A DNA stretch of 64,000 nucleotides from Symbiodinium natans (GCA_905221605.1 CAJNDS010002095.1:246001-310000); one strand, 5' to 3'. Positions 39,105 to 49,476 are shown, counted from the stretch's first letter. Translations and numbers: made by a program. Notes: a model not told the origin generated them from the sequence alone.

Positions 39105-39611
39105 CTTCCCAGTTCAGGTCAGGGTTTAGGGTTTGGGGTTTGGGGTTTGGGGTTTGGGGTTTAGGGTTTAGGGCTTTGGGTTTAGGGTTTTGGGCTTCTA
39201 GGGCTTCCCACGCCACAAGACTGACCGATGTTAATTCAGGGGTTTAGGGGTTTAGGGATTGGGGATTTAGGGTTTTGGGCTACTAGGACCCAGAGTAGGC
39301 CCTCAATCCCTTTTTGGGGGGTTTAGGTTCCCCTGCAACCCCTTTTAAGCGGTGTAGCAGCACCTTCGACTTCGGTGATTTCTTTCCGGGTTTGGAGGTG
39401 CTTTAGAGGGCTTTTGCAGGCTGAGGGTCTAACTTCGGGCTTCGAGAGTCAAAGGGTCTTCAGGAGTTTCGAGGTCTACTTCGGTTGAAGGTTTAGGTTT
39501 ATCGTTTAGGGTTGGGGGCCGAGGGGAGAGAGTGGGTGGGGGTGGGGCCGTGGCTCAAAGGGACGAGGGTTTAGCCCCTAAACCCTAAACCCTAACCCCT
39601 AAACCCTAAAC

Positions 39612-39668
39612 GATCTCCATCCGCTCTCTGCCGCCGAAGGCGCGACGTGGAAGGATCCCTCCAGAAAC
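39612..39668 (-). CDS. Predicted exon, frame uncertain
   Basis: 57 nt between acceptor CCGGCGCAG and donor GTTTAGGG. Frames FLEGSFHVAPSAAESGW and VSGGILPRRAFGGRERMEI are both open. Confidence 0.4.
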
Positions 39669-39842
39669 CTGCGCCGGCTCCACCAGGCTTTAGGGTTCCT
39701 AGGGTTTAGGGTTTAGGGCTACTAGGGTTTAGGGTTTAGGGTTTAGGGTTTACGAAAACTCAGGGTCGTACCCTTTTGGAGGGCTTCCTATGCTAGGGAT
39801 GATTCTCTTGCATTTGAAGGGTATGCGTTTGGGAAAAGCCAC

Positions 39843-39882
39843 CCACACTTTCGGGCTTGTCAGAGAGGAGGCGCATTTTGGG
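39843..39882 (-). CDS. Predicted exon, short
   Basis: Reads PKMRLLSDKPESV. Acceptor GGACCATGCAG, donor TGG then GTGGCTTT. An ATG lies within the acceptor region, so a start exon is possible. Confidence 0.35.
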
Positions 39883-40453
39883 CTGCATGGTCCACGTGGT
39901 TCAATGGGTGGGTCCAGGGTTTGAAGCTTTAGGGCTTATAGGGGTTAGGGTGTTGGGGGTATGCATTTGTAGGGTTTGCAGGATTTAGGGTTGGGGGTGT
40001 GCAGCATTTCGGATTAGGGGTCAAGATTTAGGGCTTAGGCTGCACGAGGACGTTTCAGGGTAGGTCGGTTTACCATCAGAATTATGGGGGCCTTTACGGG
40101 CTCTAAGGGTTTAGGGGGTCGAGGGTTTAGCTGATTTAGGGTCTAGGCTTCTGCACCTTTGTTTCAAGCCCTACCCCAAAAATCCTGAACCCTACCCCAA
40201 CCCTCAGGCCTAAACCCTAAACTCTAAACGCCAAGTGACTTTTTCTTTCAGACCCTGGGGCCTTTAGGATGTAAGATGCACCCCCAGCTAGGGAAACTCT
40301 TGAGCCTAAGGGCAGGAATTAGAGGGAGCTGGGAGAAAGCAACTGAAAGCCCTCCTGCAAGATCCTCAAAACCCAAAAGTCTTAACCCTAAACCCTTTCT
40401 ATAGACTCTAGACGTTAACCTCTCTAAGTTCAAAATGTGACCACTGCTATCAC

Positions 40454-40521
40454 CCCCTGTTCGTTCGAGGCTGCCTCACCGCCCGGTTGGTGGCTGACGA
40501 GGGCGCTTTGGAGACAGTCTC
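40454..40521 (-). CDS. Predicted exon
   Basis: Encodes ETVSKAPSSATNRAVRQPRT. Acceptor ACCTCGCGAG, donor GGGG then GTGATAGC. Confidence 0.4.
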
Positions 40522-40807
40522 CTCGCGAGGTGTCTCTTTGTGTCGAGAGCTTACGGCTTAGGGGACTTAGGCCTTAACCCCTAAGCCAGTAATGTTCGGT
40601 GCTCATGCTAAACGGCCGTGAATCCCGAAACCCCTTAACCCACTGAACCCATAAACGCATGAACCGCGAAAGCAGTAAAGACCTACATGATAAATCCGTC
40701 AACCCCACAAACCCAACACCCAAGACCGTTCATTTCCTTACACCCTAAACCCCAAACCCCAAACCCCAAACCCCAAACCCTAAACCCTAAACACTAGACT
40801 ATGCATG

Positions 40808-40849
40808 GCTGTCCTGGGTCTCTTCGGTCACCGAAGAGAGAGATGTCCC
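40808..40849 (-). CDS. Predicted exon, weak
   Basis: Encodes GTSLSSVTEETQ. Acceptor CTCATCCGAG. Donor undecided. Confidence 0.3.
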
Positions 40850-40969
40850 CTCGGATGAGTTTTTGAGCGGTTTAGGGTTCCGGGTTTAGGGTTTAGGGCT
40901 AGGGTTTAGGGCTTATAGGGTTTAGGGTCTAGGGTTTAGGGTTGAGGCTTCCACATGAGAAAGGCTCAA

Positions 40970-41010
40970 AGGAGCTGCGCTGCAAAGCGCCTGTCAGCTG
41001 TTCCGAACAC
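40970..41010 (-). CDS. Predicted exon
   Basis: Encodes VFGTADRRFAAQLL. Acceptor TAGCTTGTTCGCAG is strong. Left end approximate because an in-frame TGA follows. Confidence 0.4.
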
Positions 41011-41093
41011 CTGCGAACAAGCTAATGCTCATGGACCCATATGATTCCTGCGATTTAGGGTTAAGGTTTCGGGTCTAGCGTTTAGGACTAGAC

Positions 41094-41206
41094 CCAGGAG
41101 TAACCCAGGAATAAAAAGGGTACCCTTTTTGTTTTAAAGGGATTATAAGGGAAGCCCCAACCCTAAAAAAAGGAAAAAAGGGCCTTCTCCCGATCCTAGT
41201 ATACCC
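41094..41206. mobile_element. CTGGGTCCTAGT-type MITE
   Basis: CCAGGAGTAACCCAGGAATA, AAAAGGGTACCCTTTTTG, ATTATAAGGGAAGCCCC, GGGCCTTCTCCCGATCCTAG. Confidence 0.65.
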
Positions 41207-41527
41207 TAGCCCTAAATCCTAAACTCAAATACGGTCTAGCTCTCGCAACCCTAAACCCTAAGATGAGCCTGCAGGGGTATCGGGGCCGTGCAGGAATTTG
41301 GCAACGCGAGCAAAATGAGTAATGCACAGCCGTTTTGTGTTTAGTCTTGGAGGTCAGGGTTATGAGGTCTCGGTTTGAGGGGTATCGTGTTCGGGGTTTG
41401 GGGATATGGTAGGGTTAGGAGGCCTTGCCTGTACTTACCCCCTCACCTAAGAACTTAAAAAAATAGGTTTTACAAGGCCCTAAACCCTAAACCCTAAACC
41501 CTGAACTCTGAACCCTAAACCCTAAAC

Positions 41528-41755
41528 GGGGGAACAAGAGCAAACCATGAACCAGCACCTGTAAGATGACTTCTGCGAAGGCTTTCCGAGCAGCTCGCAA
41601 AAGTAATTTGCAAGAATTCTGGCAAGAATCGTGCTGGTGCTGCAAGTCTGGAATCAAGGCACCCTTGCCTTCGAAAAGTTGCTGCGAGAGCTTTGCCAGG
41701 TTGTCATCCGCAAGCTCAGCTGGAAGCCGCCAGTCGAATTGCGCGGCTGGGGTCT
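41528..41755 (-). CDS. Predicted long exon
   Basis: 228 nt, open throughout. Includes AELADDNLAKLSQQLFEGKG, SCKLLLRAARKAFAEVILQ and a hydrophobic end LVHGLLLFP. Acceptor ACGCATGCCTCAG, donor CCCCC then GTTTAGGG. Amphipathic helices leading into a membrane segment. The plus strand is also open for 78 codons but is Cys/Ser-rich and less convincing. Confidence 0.55.
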
Positions 41756-42173
41756 CTGAGGCATGCGTGAACAACATGAGGAAACACTGCCCTGGATCTT
41801 AGTAGAGAATGGGGGGGGGGGGGGGGGGCGGGTTAGGGTTTCGGGCTTAGGGTTACCTACACAACCCCTCTGGTTCTTAGTAGGGAATGAGGGACTTACC
41901 ACCAGCAACAAGACGAACCCACATCCCAGGTCCCAAAGCAACCTAGAAATGAAATCGCACTCTTTTGGTGGCTTAATACGTTCTAGAATGACATGGGAAC
42001 CTACCGCCTCGAAAAAAGGATGGCGTTCCCCAAGCCCTCAACTCTAAACCCTAAACCCTAAACCCTAAACCCTAAACTCCAAACCCTAAACCCTAAACCC
42101 CAAACCCTAAACCTTAAACCCTAAACCTTAGGGGCTTCGGAATCAGGGCCAGGCTTGGGTCCCAACATCCAAC

Positions 42174-42226
42174 CCTGCAACCTCGGGCCCCCGGCCGAAG
42201 ATGCCTTGTTCAGCACCCTGGAGCCC
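42174..42226 (-). CDS. Predicted exon, frame uncertain
   Basis: Acceptor TTCTGCCCGCCAG, donor CAGG then GTTGGATG. Best frame reads GLQGAEQGIFGRGPEVAG. The plus strand (LGPPAEDALFSTLEPLAGRI) is also attractive. Confidence 0.35.
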
Positions 42227-42380
42227 CTGGCGGGCAGAATCCTTGGTAGTTCGGAGCCCTAAACCCTAAACACTAAACCCTAAACCCTAACCCCTAACCC
42301 TAAACCCTAAACCTAAACCCTAAACCCTAAACCCTAACCCCTAACCCCTAACCCTAAACCCTAAACCCGAAACCCTAAAC

Positions 42381-42434
42381 CCCAAGAGCCAGCCCGAAGA
42401 AAGCCAAGAATCTGAAACCATGGCAGCATGTGGC
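42381..42434 (-). CDS. Predicted exon, transmembrane helix
   Basis: Encodes ATCCHGFRFLAFFGLALG (18 codons, phase 0). Acceptor TGCTGTCGGAG, donor GGG then GTTTAGGG. Confidence 0.5.
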
Positions 42435-42862
42435 CTCCGACAGCAAGGGGATTTGGGGTTCAGGCTTTGGGGGGGATGCAGGGTTAAGGTGGGGCTCAGG
42501 GTTTGGTTTTAGGGTTTTAGGGTTTAGGGTAATTAGGCTTTTAGGGTGTTAGGGCTTTAGGGCTTGGGGGTTTTAGGTTTTAGGGATAGGGTGTAGAGCC
42601 CAGTGCTTCGGGAGTTTAAGGTGGGCATCGAGTTTCACGTGACAATCCAAACTCGATTTTGACCGCCACTTAAGGACTCATACGGGGGTTTAGGAAAATA
42701 CGGGGGCCCTAAAATAGAGCTCCCAAATAGTAGGATTTCCTTAGAATAAGGATCCCAATAAGGTACCCCTAAGGCCGTAAACGGACAATGTTAGCTCTGT
42801 CATTCCTAGAACAAGAGGCGAAAACCCATAAGTTGGACGTTCACAGCTCAACTATGGCATGG

Positions 42863-42957
42863 CTACCTGGGACTCTGTTTACCTGCAGCTTAACCACCCT
42901 TAATTAGTAGGTATAACCGTAAACACATCAAATTATAGGTAAAGAGGGTCCCAGGTA
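42863..42957. mobile_element. MITE-like hairpin, CTACCTGGGAC family, copy 2
   Basis: Ends CTACCTGGGACTCTGTTTAC and GTAAAGAGGGTCCCAGGTA. Shares inner words with copy 1 (TACCTRCAGCTT, ACCACCCTTAA in opposite order), so the two may be inverted relative to each other. Confidence 0.7.
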
Positions 42958-43034
42958 CGTACTCTAACCCCGAAACCCTAAACCCTGTGCCCTAAACCCT
43001 AAACCCTAAACCCTAAAGCTTCATTAAGGGATTG

Positions 43035-43095
43035 AGCCGTGGCTGCATGTTCCGCCTTCGTCGACGTTGGTCAACACGAAATGCAGCAGCATAAC
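43035..43095 (-). CDS. Predicted exon, hydrophobic
   Basis: Encodes VMLLHFVLTNVDEGG. Acceptor GCCTTGTGAG. Left end approximate, before an in-frame TAA. Confidence 0.4.
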
Positions 43096-43525
43096 CTCAC
43101 AAGGCAGAAGCCTAACCCCCTACAGGTTTTGGGGCTTTGGTTTTGGGGCTGTGGGTGAAAGGGTTTGAGGGTCTAGTGCGGGTTTAGGGTTTGAGGGGTC
43201 TAGGGTGTAGGGTTTAGGGGAGCTGGAAGTGAAGCTATAGAAGCTATTGCAGGGGAGGAAGGGAGACCGGAACCATGAGGGGGGGAGGGGAGGGGCCGAG
43301 AACGCACAGCGCACAACCATACATAGCCCCAAATCCCACAAGACCTGAAACCCCTAAACGCTTGAACTCAGAACCCGTAGCGTGTTACCTTACGAGAGAC
43401 TTCATACCCTATATGATCCCCACACACGAAAACCTCTAAACCCTAAACCCTAAACCCCAAACCTGAAACCCTAAACCCGAAACCCTAAAAAACCCTAAAT
43501 GATCTCAACAGCCTCAAGCCTCAAC

Positions 43526-43583
43526 CGTCAATACGTGCAGCAGAAGTGGCGCAACCCAAGTGTACGCCCGGCCACAAGCTCTC
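43526..43583 (-). CDS. Predicted exon
   Basis: Encodes ESLWPGVHLGCATSAARID. Acceptor GCTTGAGCCAG, donor GACG then GTTGAGGC. Confidence 0.45.
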
Positions 43584-43784
43584 CTGGCTCAAGCTTGAGA
43601 TAAAGGGGGTTTAGGGTTTAAGGTTTAGGGTTTAGGGTTTAGGGTTTAGGGTTTAGGGTGCTTGAGATGAAGGTGCCGGGATTTAGGTAGTTTGGAGGTC
43701 TGAGGGTTTTAGAGGTTTAGGGTTTCAGGGGGGCTAGGGGTTTAAGGATCTTGGGTTCAGGGGTTTGGGGGGGTTGGTTTGGAG

Positions 43785-44135
43785 GTTTAGGGTTTAGGGT
43801 TTAGGGTTTAGGGTTTAGGGTTTAGGGTTTAGGGTTTAGGGTTTAGGGTTTAGGGTTTAGGGTTTAGGGTCTAGGTTTAGGGGTTAATTAGGGTGCAGGG
43901 TTTTGGGGTTCAAGGGGTTTTCACCTGGCCAACCTTCATCAAGCCATTGGCTCTGCTCTTTTCGTGTGCGTGCCATCGAAGGGAAAGGCCAATCCACCCA
44001 CCTCCCCTAAGTCCAACGCAGACTGAGCCCTAAACGCTTAACCTCTCAAACCCTAAACCCTAAACCCTAAACCCTAAACCCTAAACCCTAAACCCTAAAC
44101 CCTAAACCCTAAACCCTAAACCCTAAACCCTAAAC
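43785..44135. repeat. Inverted telomere-like arrays around an exon
   Basis: TTTAGGG 43785-43880, exon 43934-44001, CCCTAAA 44043-44135. Here the orientation is opposite to the usual layout on each side of the 43934 exon but normal for the next exon at 44136. Confidence 0.85.
43934..44001 (-). CDS. Predicted exon
   Basis: Encodes WIGLSLRWHAHEKSRANGLM then K. Acceptor GGACTTAGGGGAG, donor AAG then GTTGGCC. Confidence 0.45.
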
Positions 44136-44188
44136 CCTTGCCTCGCGGCTGGGACACCAGAGGTCGGGAGGAGGATTTGGCTGCACAC
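44136..44188 (-). CDS. Predicted exon
   Basis: Encodes VCSQILLPTSGVPAARQ. Acceptor CGCCTTCGCCCAG, donor AAGG then GTTTAGGG. Confidence 0.45.
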
Positions 44189-44257
44189 CTGGGCGAAGGC
44201 GGGTTTGCGGAAGCTTCAGGGAGTTGAGGGGCAAAACCTACAGCACCGGTTTAGGGA

Positions 44258-44393
44258 GTAGAGTTCAGGGTTCAGGGTTCAGGGTTCAGGGTTCAGGGTT
44301 CAGGGTTTAGGGTTTAGGGTTTAGGGTTTAGGGTTTAGGGTTTAGGGTTTAGGGTTTAGGGTTTAGGGTTTAGGGTTTAGGGTTTAGGGTGTC
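44258..44393. repeat. TTCAGGG block then TTTAGGG array
   Basis: Six TTCAGGG units followed by about 13 TTTAGGG units; another homogenised variant block. Confidence 0.9.
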
Positions 44394-44399
44394 ACATAC

Positions 44400-44520
44400 A
44401 GTAAACTCCAGGAAGGTTGGATCATCCTTGTCCCCATACCCCCAAATAGTATACTGAAAGGAATCTCACCTCGAATCATCCTTAAACCAGGTTCCAACTT
44501 GAGTTTACAGTAGTAGACCA
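44400..44520. mobile_element. MITE-like element, CAGTAAACTC ends
   Basis: CAGTAAACTCCAGGAAGGTT is inverted as AACTTGAGTTTACAGTAG; inner GGATCATCCTTG / CGAATCATCCTTAAACC. Single copy here. Confidence 0.6.
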
Positions 44521-44659
44521 GAATCCCCCCCATAGCTAACCCAAGAAGGAACCACATTGGTAGTACACCAGCATCCCCCCCTAACTAACCCTAAACCCTA
44601 AACCCTAAACCCTAAACCCTAAACCCTAAAAGAACTAACGAAGGAGCTACAATTGGAGC

Positions 44660-44701
44660 CTGCAGGTTGGGATTAAGGCGGCGCAAGGAGGGGTTGATGG
44701 G
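44660..44701 (-). CDS. Predicted exon
   Basis: Encodes PINPSLRRLNPNLQ (14 codons, phase 0). Acceptor ACAGGGTCTTAG, donor CAG then GCTCCAA (GC type). Confidence 0.4.
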
Positions 44702-44847
44702 CTAAGACCCTGTAACCGAGAAACAACAGGTTTGGGTTTCGGGTTAGGGTTTTAGGGTTTAGGGTTTAGGGTTTTAGGGTTTTAGGGTTTTAGGGTTTAG
44801 GGTTTAGGGTTTAGGGTCTAGGGTTTAGGGTTTAGGGTCTAGGGCAC

Positions 44848-44927
44848 CTTTGCCCTAGCTGCGCTTTCGGTTTCTGGCTTAAGACCTTCAGGACCTGTAA
44901 CTTGGGCCTGTGGGGTGGATCAGGATT
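44848..44927 (-). CDS. Predicted exon
   Basis: Encodes NPDPPHRPKLQVLKVLSQKP then KAQLGQ. Acceptor GGCTTCTACCTGCAG is strong; donor AAAG then GTGCCC. Confidence 0.5.
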
Positions 44928-45239
44928 CTGCAGGTAGAAGCCAGTGCTCCAAAACTAGGGGTCCGAATTTGGTGACCCTGTTATATAGCCCTTCTATGCT
45001 GTGTATAATAAGGGCCCATACTTCTGATCCCTGTAAACAAGGGTAAGGGATTACCCTAAGGGCCCGTAACTCAAACCTTAGACCAAACAAGCCCCCAAGG
45101 GTTTAGGGCTTAGGGCCAGTGAATTCTAGGAGCCCGTGTTGCCAGAGGCAGGGTCCACGCACACACACACACACATATCACACTGGGTTCCTACTAGGAC
45201 TCAGAGGTACGCAGGAGTGCTGAACCCCTACAACCCCAA

Positions 45240-45531
45240 ACCCCAAACCCTTAAACCCTAAACCCTTAACCGTTAAACCCCAAACCTTAAACCCTAAACC
45301 CTAAACCCTAAACCCTAAACCCTAAACCCTAAACCCTAAACCCTCCCCAAATTCTTCCACAACCTCCCTTTGGGAGCCGCCGGGCCGCATCGTGTAATCG
45401 ACTCCCGAAACCTTGCCAGGGCTTGGGGTTTAGGGTTTAGGGTTTAGGGTTTAGGGTTTAGGGTTTAGGGTTTAGGGTTTAGGGTTTAGGGTTTAGGGTT
45501 TAGGGTTTAGGGTTTAGGGTTTAGGGCTACC
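45240..45531. repeat. Inverted telomere-like arrays around exon 45342
   Basis: CCCTAAA 45240-45341 and TTTAGGG 45425-45526. Donor side touches the exon; acceptor side is 13 nt away. Confidence 0.9.
45342..45411 (-). CDS. Predicted exon
   Basis: Encodes FRESITRCGPAAPKGRLWKN then LG. Acceptor GCCCTGGCAAG, donor GAGG then GTTTAGGG. Confidence 0.45.
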
Positions 45532-45601
45532 CGGATTCAGGGCCGCAACGCCAACGTTCCCGAAAACAGCCAGGGGCTCCCTGCAACTTTCCTGAAGTCC
45601 C
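45531..45601 (-). CDS. Predicted exon
   Basis: Encodes GTSGKLQGAPGCFRERWRCG then PES. Acceptor GGAAAGGCTAG, donor CCGG then GTAGCCC. Confidence 0.45.
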
Positions 45602-45745
45602 CTAGCCTTTCCTGGACCTTTTGGTTTAGGGTTTAGGGTTTGGGGTTTAGGGTTCTTTCCTTAAGGAGCTTAGTTTAGTGCGTAGGGTCTAGGGGTTTAA
45701 GAGTTTCGGGCTTCGGGCTAGAATCACAGCACAAAACGGCCGCAA

Positions 45746-45811
45746 GCCTGCATGCTATCCCCTGAAGGCCTGCATGCTACCCCCTGAAGGCCTGCATGCT
45801 ACCCCCTGAAG
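45746..45811. repeat. 22-bp tandem triplicate
   Basis: Three copies of GCCTGCATGCTACCCCCTGA plus AG; the first has one mismatch. Confidence 0.9.
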
Positions 45812-46091
45812 GACCCTGGAATGATAGCACATCATAGCACAAGCCTCTGCCCTAAACCCTATACCCAGTGGCTCAGAGACCCCATATACCCTTGAGTTGC
45901 GGAACAGACCTTTACTTCAAAGAAAGAGAATCCCCCACATGGTTTTAAGGTCTTGTGCTTGATTGAGGGTTGAGGGTTGAGGGTTTAGGGGTTTTGTCGT
46001 TGATTGAGGGGTATGGGGCTCCCATGGGATGTAGAACCCCAAACCCTAAACCCTATAAACCCTAAAGCCCTGAAACCCTAAAACCCTAAAC

Positions 46092-46178
46092 CGTGCGGCT
46101 GATGGCTTGCGGAGTGTGGTGGGCAGTTGTGTTTGCAAGGTTGCGGGGCATCCCCCAGAATAATAAACACTTCAGCAC
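46092..46178 (-). CDS. Predicted exon, transmembrane helix
   Basis: Encodes VLKCLLFWGMPRNLANTTAH then HTPQAISRT (29 codons, phase 0). Acceptor GAGCAATCCAG, donor ACG then GTTTAGGG. Same design as 17458 and 39021: Val-Leu start, helix, Pro, then polar Asn/Thr. Confidence 0.5.
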
Positions 46179-46375
46179 CTGGATTGCTCAGATCGCTGCA
46201 AGCGCTTTCTACCCAGAACCTTGAACCCTCAACCCCAAATTCCTTAAATCTGAGCCCATACCATGAACCTGCTAAGCCCCTCTACCAGAAATCTTTGAAA
46301 TGAAATAAGTTGCATAAACCCGATGCACCATATTATACCCCTGATCCCCCAAAGCATTGTAGCCAAACGCTAGAC

Positions 46376-46522
46376 CTTAAACCCCTAACCTGAACCTGAA
46401 ACCCTAAACCCCAAACACTAAACCCTAAACCCTTAACCCCTAAACCCTAAACCCTAAACCCTAAACCCTAAACCCTAAACCCTAAACCCTAAACCCTAAA
46501 CCCTGCCATAGACCCTACTAAC
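46376..46522. repeat. Telomere-like array (CCCTAAA)
   Basis: About 17 units, degenerate at the left. Confidence 0.9.
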
Positions 46523-46578
46523 CCTGAAACGCGGCCCAAGGCGCTGAACGACTGTGCGCCCCATGGGACCGAAGATCC
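46523..46578 (-). CDS. Predicted exon
   Basis: Encodes GSSVPWGAQSFSALGRVS. Acceptor CTCCTTCGTCTGAG, donor CAGG then GTTAGTAGG. Confidence 0.45.
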
Positions 46579-46898
46579 CTCAGACGAAGGAGGTTGTATT
46601 TAGAACCCTAAACCCTAAACCCTAAACCCTAAACCCTAAACCCTAAACCGGTTTAAGGACTTCATGGTTTGGGTTCCTCAAACTTCGTCTTCGTGTGTGT
46701 TTAGGGCTGAGGGCTCTGAGGATGTAGGGTTTACGGCTTGGGGTTTGGGGATTAGGGCTTAGGGTGTGGGACTGGGGGGTGTAGGGCTTAGGGTTTGGCC
46801 TAAGCCTACCATGTCGCAATCCCTAAACCCTAAACCCTAAACCCTAAACCCTAAACCCTAAACCCTAAACCCTAAACCCTAAACCCTAAACCCTCAAC

Positions 46899-46961
46899 CC
46901 CAAGACTTCCCCTTGGGCATTTGTAGCGACACCTGCCCCAGTGTCGGGGCCGATGAACATT
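46899..46961 (-). CDS. Predicted exon
   Basis: Encodes CSSAPTLGQVSLQMPKGKSW. Acceptor GTAGAGTTGCAG, donor GGG then GTTGAGGG. A 57-bp hairpin element begins 10 bases beyond the acceptor. Confidence 0.4.
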
Positions 46962-46970
46962 CTGCAACTC

Positions 46971-47027
46971 TACTTGGAGGTTCATGGTACTTATTAACGT
47001 TCATAAGTACGATGAACCTCCAAGTAG
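46971..47027. mobile_element. ACTTGGAGGTTCATGG family, copy 3 (57-bp hairpin)
   Basis: TACTTGGAGGTTCATGGTAC and GTACGATGAACCTCCAAGTA pair almost perfectly around an 18-base loop. A minimal, interior-deleted derivative. Confidence 0.75.
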
Positions 47028-47154
47028 TTAGTTTTGAACCCCTAAACCCTAGACCTTGCGATGTTCCACCTGTTCCACCTTATACTAACGGTCCTTAATA
47101 GGGACTACAGCCATTAACATCCCAACCCAAACCTATACTCTAATTAAACCTGAA

Positions 47155-47260
47155 ACCCTGAACCCTAAACCCTAAACCCTAAACCCTAAACCCTAAACCC
47201 TAAACCCTATACCCTAAACCCTAAACCCTAAACCCTAAACCCTAAACCCTCAACCCCAAC
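47155..47260. repeat. Telomere-like array (CCCTAAA)
   Basis: About 14 units ending in CAACCCCAAC at the donor of the 47261 exon. Confidence 0.9.
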
Positions 47261-47294
47261 CAAGCAAACCCCCAGAAACTGTGTCTACCTCGTG
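47261..47294 (-). CDS. Predicted exon, short
   Basis: Encodes HEVDTVSGGLL. Acceptor TAGTCTCACGAAG, donor TTG then GTTGGGG. Confidence 0.35.
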
Positions 47295-47439
47295 CTTCGT
47301 GAGACTAAACATCGGCTGATGCCCTAACCCTTTCTTTGGGGGGGGGTCAGTGTTTAGTGCTTAGGGTTAGGATCAAGGTTTTGGGGGGTTCTGCGTTTAG
47401 GGTTTTGAGCTTACGTAGGAGGTTTGCGTTTGGATTTCG

Positions 47440-47464
47440 CTTCAGCCACGCAGCTCAATAAGGC
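47440..47464 (-). CDS. Predicted exon, left end uncertain
   Basis: Reads ALLSCVAEA and stays open further. Acceptor TGCAAATCACCAG. Next to a (GA)n tract at 47482-47518. Confidence 0.3.
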
Positions 47465-47482
47465 CTGGTGATTTGCAGTGCA

Positions 47483-47520
<38 letters not shown>

Positions 47521-47730
47521 TGTTGAAAAAAGAGGAATGCCAGAAATCGACAAGTGGCAAGGGTAGGAATACTTGCTAGCCCAGTAACCATATTTTAAGA
47601 AGGGTACCTGCTTGGGGGGTTTGGTTTCTTTATGAAGGAATCTTGAACAAAAGAAAGGCTAAAGGGTACCACCGGGCTACCAAGAATACTTATACATTGC
47701 TGACAACAGAGCCCTAAATTCCAAAGCCAT

Positions 47731-47836
47731 GTGGGTAGTTCTCTTACCTAGGGTCCCTTTTTGGGGATCCCTATTTTAAAGGGTGCCGACTTATAATGGG
47801 TACCCCAAAAAGGCACCCGAATTTAGGAAACTCCCC
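47731..47836. mobile_element. MITE-like element related to 16750
   Basis: GTGGGTAGTTCTCTTACCTA and TAGGAAACTCCCC ends; inner TAGGGTCCCTTTTTGGGG / CCCCAAAAAGGCACCC pair. Confidence 0.6.
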
Positions 47837-47929
47837 TTGAATTTGCAAAAGCCCCGTAGCGCAAGCCCTGCACCCTAATCCCAAGCTTCCGAAAAGAGCC
47901 CTCAACCCTGGAAGCCGATAGCCTTGAAA

Positions 47930-48320
47930 CTTACGGTTTAAGGTTTCTAAGGTTTACAGGTAGGGTTTTGGGGTTTGTAGGGTTTAGGGTTTAGGGGTTT
48001 AGGGGTTTAGGGGTTTGGGGTTTAGGGTTGGGGTTGAGGGTTTAAGGTTTACGGGTTTGGGGGTTTAGGGGTTTAGGGGCTTAGGGGCTTAGGGGTTTAG
48101 GGTTTAGGGTTTAAAGGACTGGGGGTTTACGGGTTTAGGGGTTTAGGGTTCTACGGTTTCGGGTTTGGGGTTTGGGGTTTCGGGTTTTAGGGCTTGGGGG
48201 TTTGGGGGTTTGGGGGTTTAGGAGTTTAGGAGTTTACGGGTTCAGGGTTCTAGGGTTTAGGGTTTCGGGTTTTCGGGTTCGGGGTTTTAGGGTTTGGGGG
48301 GTTTTGGGTGTGGGGCTTCT
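47930..48320. repeat. Degenerate TTTAGGGG/TTTGGGG region
   Basis: About 390 bp of mixed 7- and 8-base G-rich units. An apparent 62-codon frame here is pure repeat (Gly/Phe/Arg-rich). Confidence 0.85.
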
Positions 48321-48328
48321 CCGTCCCA

Positions 48329-48390
48329 AGGCTCCGATCATCGCGGACGGGATATCGTAGCCCGCCCAGCCGAGGAAATTCAGGGTGAGC
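48329..48390 (-). CDS. Predicted exon, hydrophobic
   Basis: Encodes LTLNFLGWAGYDIPSAMIGA. Acceptor GAAACTCCGCAG. Left end approximate; an alternative frame is open. Confidence 0.4.
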
Positions 48391-48568
48391 CTGCGGAGTT
48401 TCCCCTTTTTGCTTCAGGTTAAGGGTTTAGGGTTTAGGGCTAGGGTTTAGGGTTTAGGGATGTTTAGGGTTTAGGGTTTAGGGTTTAGGGTTTAGGGTTT
48501 AGGGTTTAGGGTTTAGGGTTTAGGGTTTAGGGTTCAAGGCTTCAGGGCAAAGCTCCTATTTCAGGCGC

Positions 48569-48641
48569 CTGCAAGCGGGAACCCAAGAGCACTAACAGGA
48601 AGAGCACGCACAATGACAAGAGCGCCGCATTGTGTAAACCC
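48569..48641 (-). CDS. Predicted exon, very hydrophobic
   Basis: Reads ALLSLCVLFLLVLLGSRLQ, a transmembrane helix or signal-peptide core. Donor CAG then GCGCCTG (GC type). The right end is placed at GAAGTAAG and is uncertain. Confidence 0.4.
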
Positions 48642-49191
48642 TTACTTCAACCCAGCTAGCTGAAGATGGACGAAGCCCAAGCCCTAAACGCTAAACCCTA
48701 AACCCTGAAACATAAACCCTAAACCCTGAAACCTAAACCCTAGTTGAGGGGCGAGGGGTGAAGATACCCAGGGAACCCTGAAACCCTAAGCCCTGAGCCC
48801 TATAAGTAACTGGGGAGTGAACTACACAGTAGCGTGCAGACTTTCGAGGAGGATTTGATGACAAAAAACGCAAAACACATGAATATATTGCAAGTATACA
48901 CAGTTGTTCGTAGGGATTCGGGCACATAGAACTTCAATGTCCAACACCAGTTTCACCTTGCTTGTCCAACCCAAAGCCTCAACCCTAAACCCTCAACCCT
49001 CAACCCGAAACCCTGGCCCTTTCCCTAAGCCCTAAACGCAAAACCCCAAACGCAAACCTTGGGTCCTTATATATGGTGGTCTCCGCAATTAGGGGTACCT
49101 TCTTGGGGGCCCTTATTGTAAGGGGATCCTAGTATCCTAAACCCTAAACCCTAAACCCTAAACCCTAAACCCTAAACCCTAAACCCTAAAC

Positions 49192-49292
49192 CCAAGATTT
49201 TCGTAACCCCCGCATGGAGCCCAGGAACAGACAGCCGAGGTTGAGGGTCGTCACCGCGATGACAGTCAGACGCATGGTGAGTGAGAGGAGGC
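49192..49292 (-). CDS. Predicted exon, transmembrane helix
   Basis: Encodes LTVIAVTTLNLGCLFLGSMR preceded by PLLSLTMR. Acceptor GAGCTGAG (alternative CTCTGCAG 7 nt upstream), donor TTGG then GTTTAGGG. The internal ATG could be a signal-anchor start. Confidence 0.5.
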
Positions 49293-49476
49293 CTCAGCTC
49301 TGCAGGGTTTAGGGTTTAGGGTTTAGGGTTTAGGGTTTAGGGTTTAGGGTTTAGGGTTTAGGCTTGCGCGTCTAATGTGTAGAGTTTCTGACACTGCTGG
49401 GTTTAGGGTTTAGGGCTTTCAGACTTTTTACTCTCTGCAAATCTATGAAAACCCTACTGAACCCTGAGCCCTCAAC

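Noticed and set aside
48172-48360. 62-codon Gly/Phe/Arg-rich plus-strand frame
   Set aside because: Mostly translated TTTAGGGG repeat; the true exon-like part is on the minus strand at the right end.
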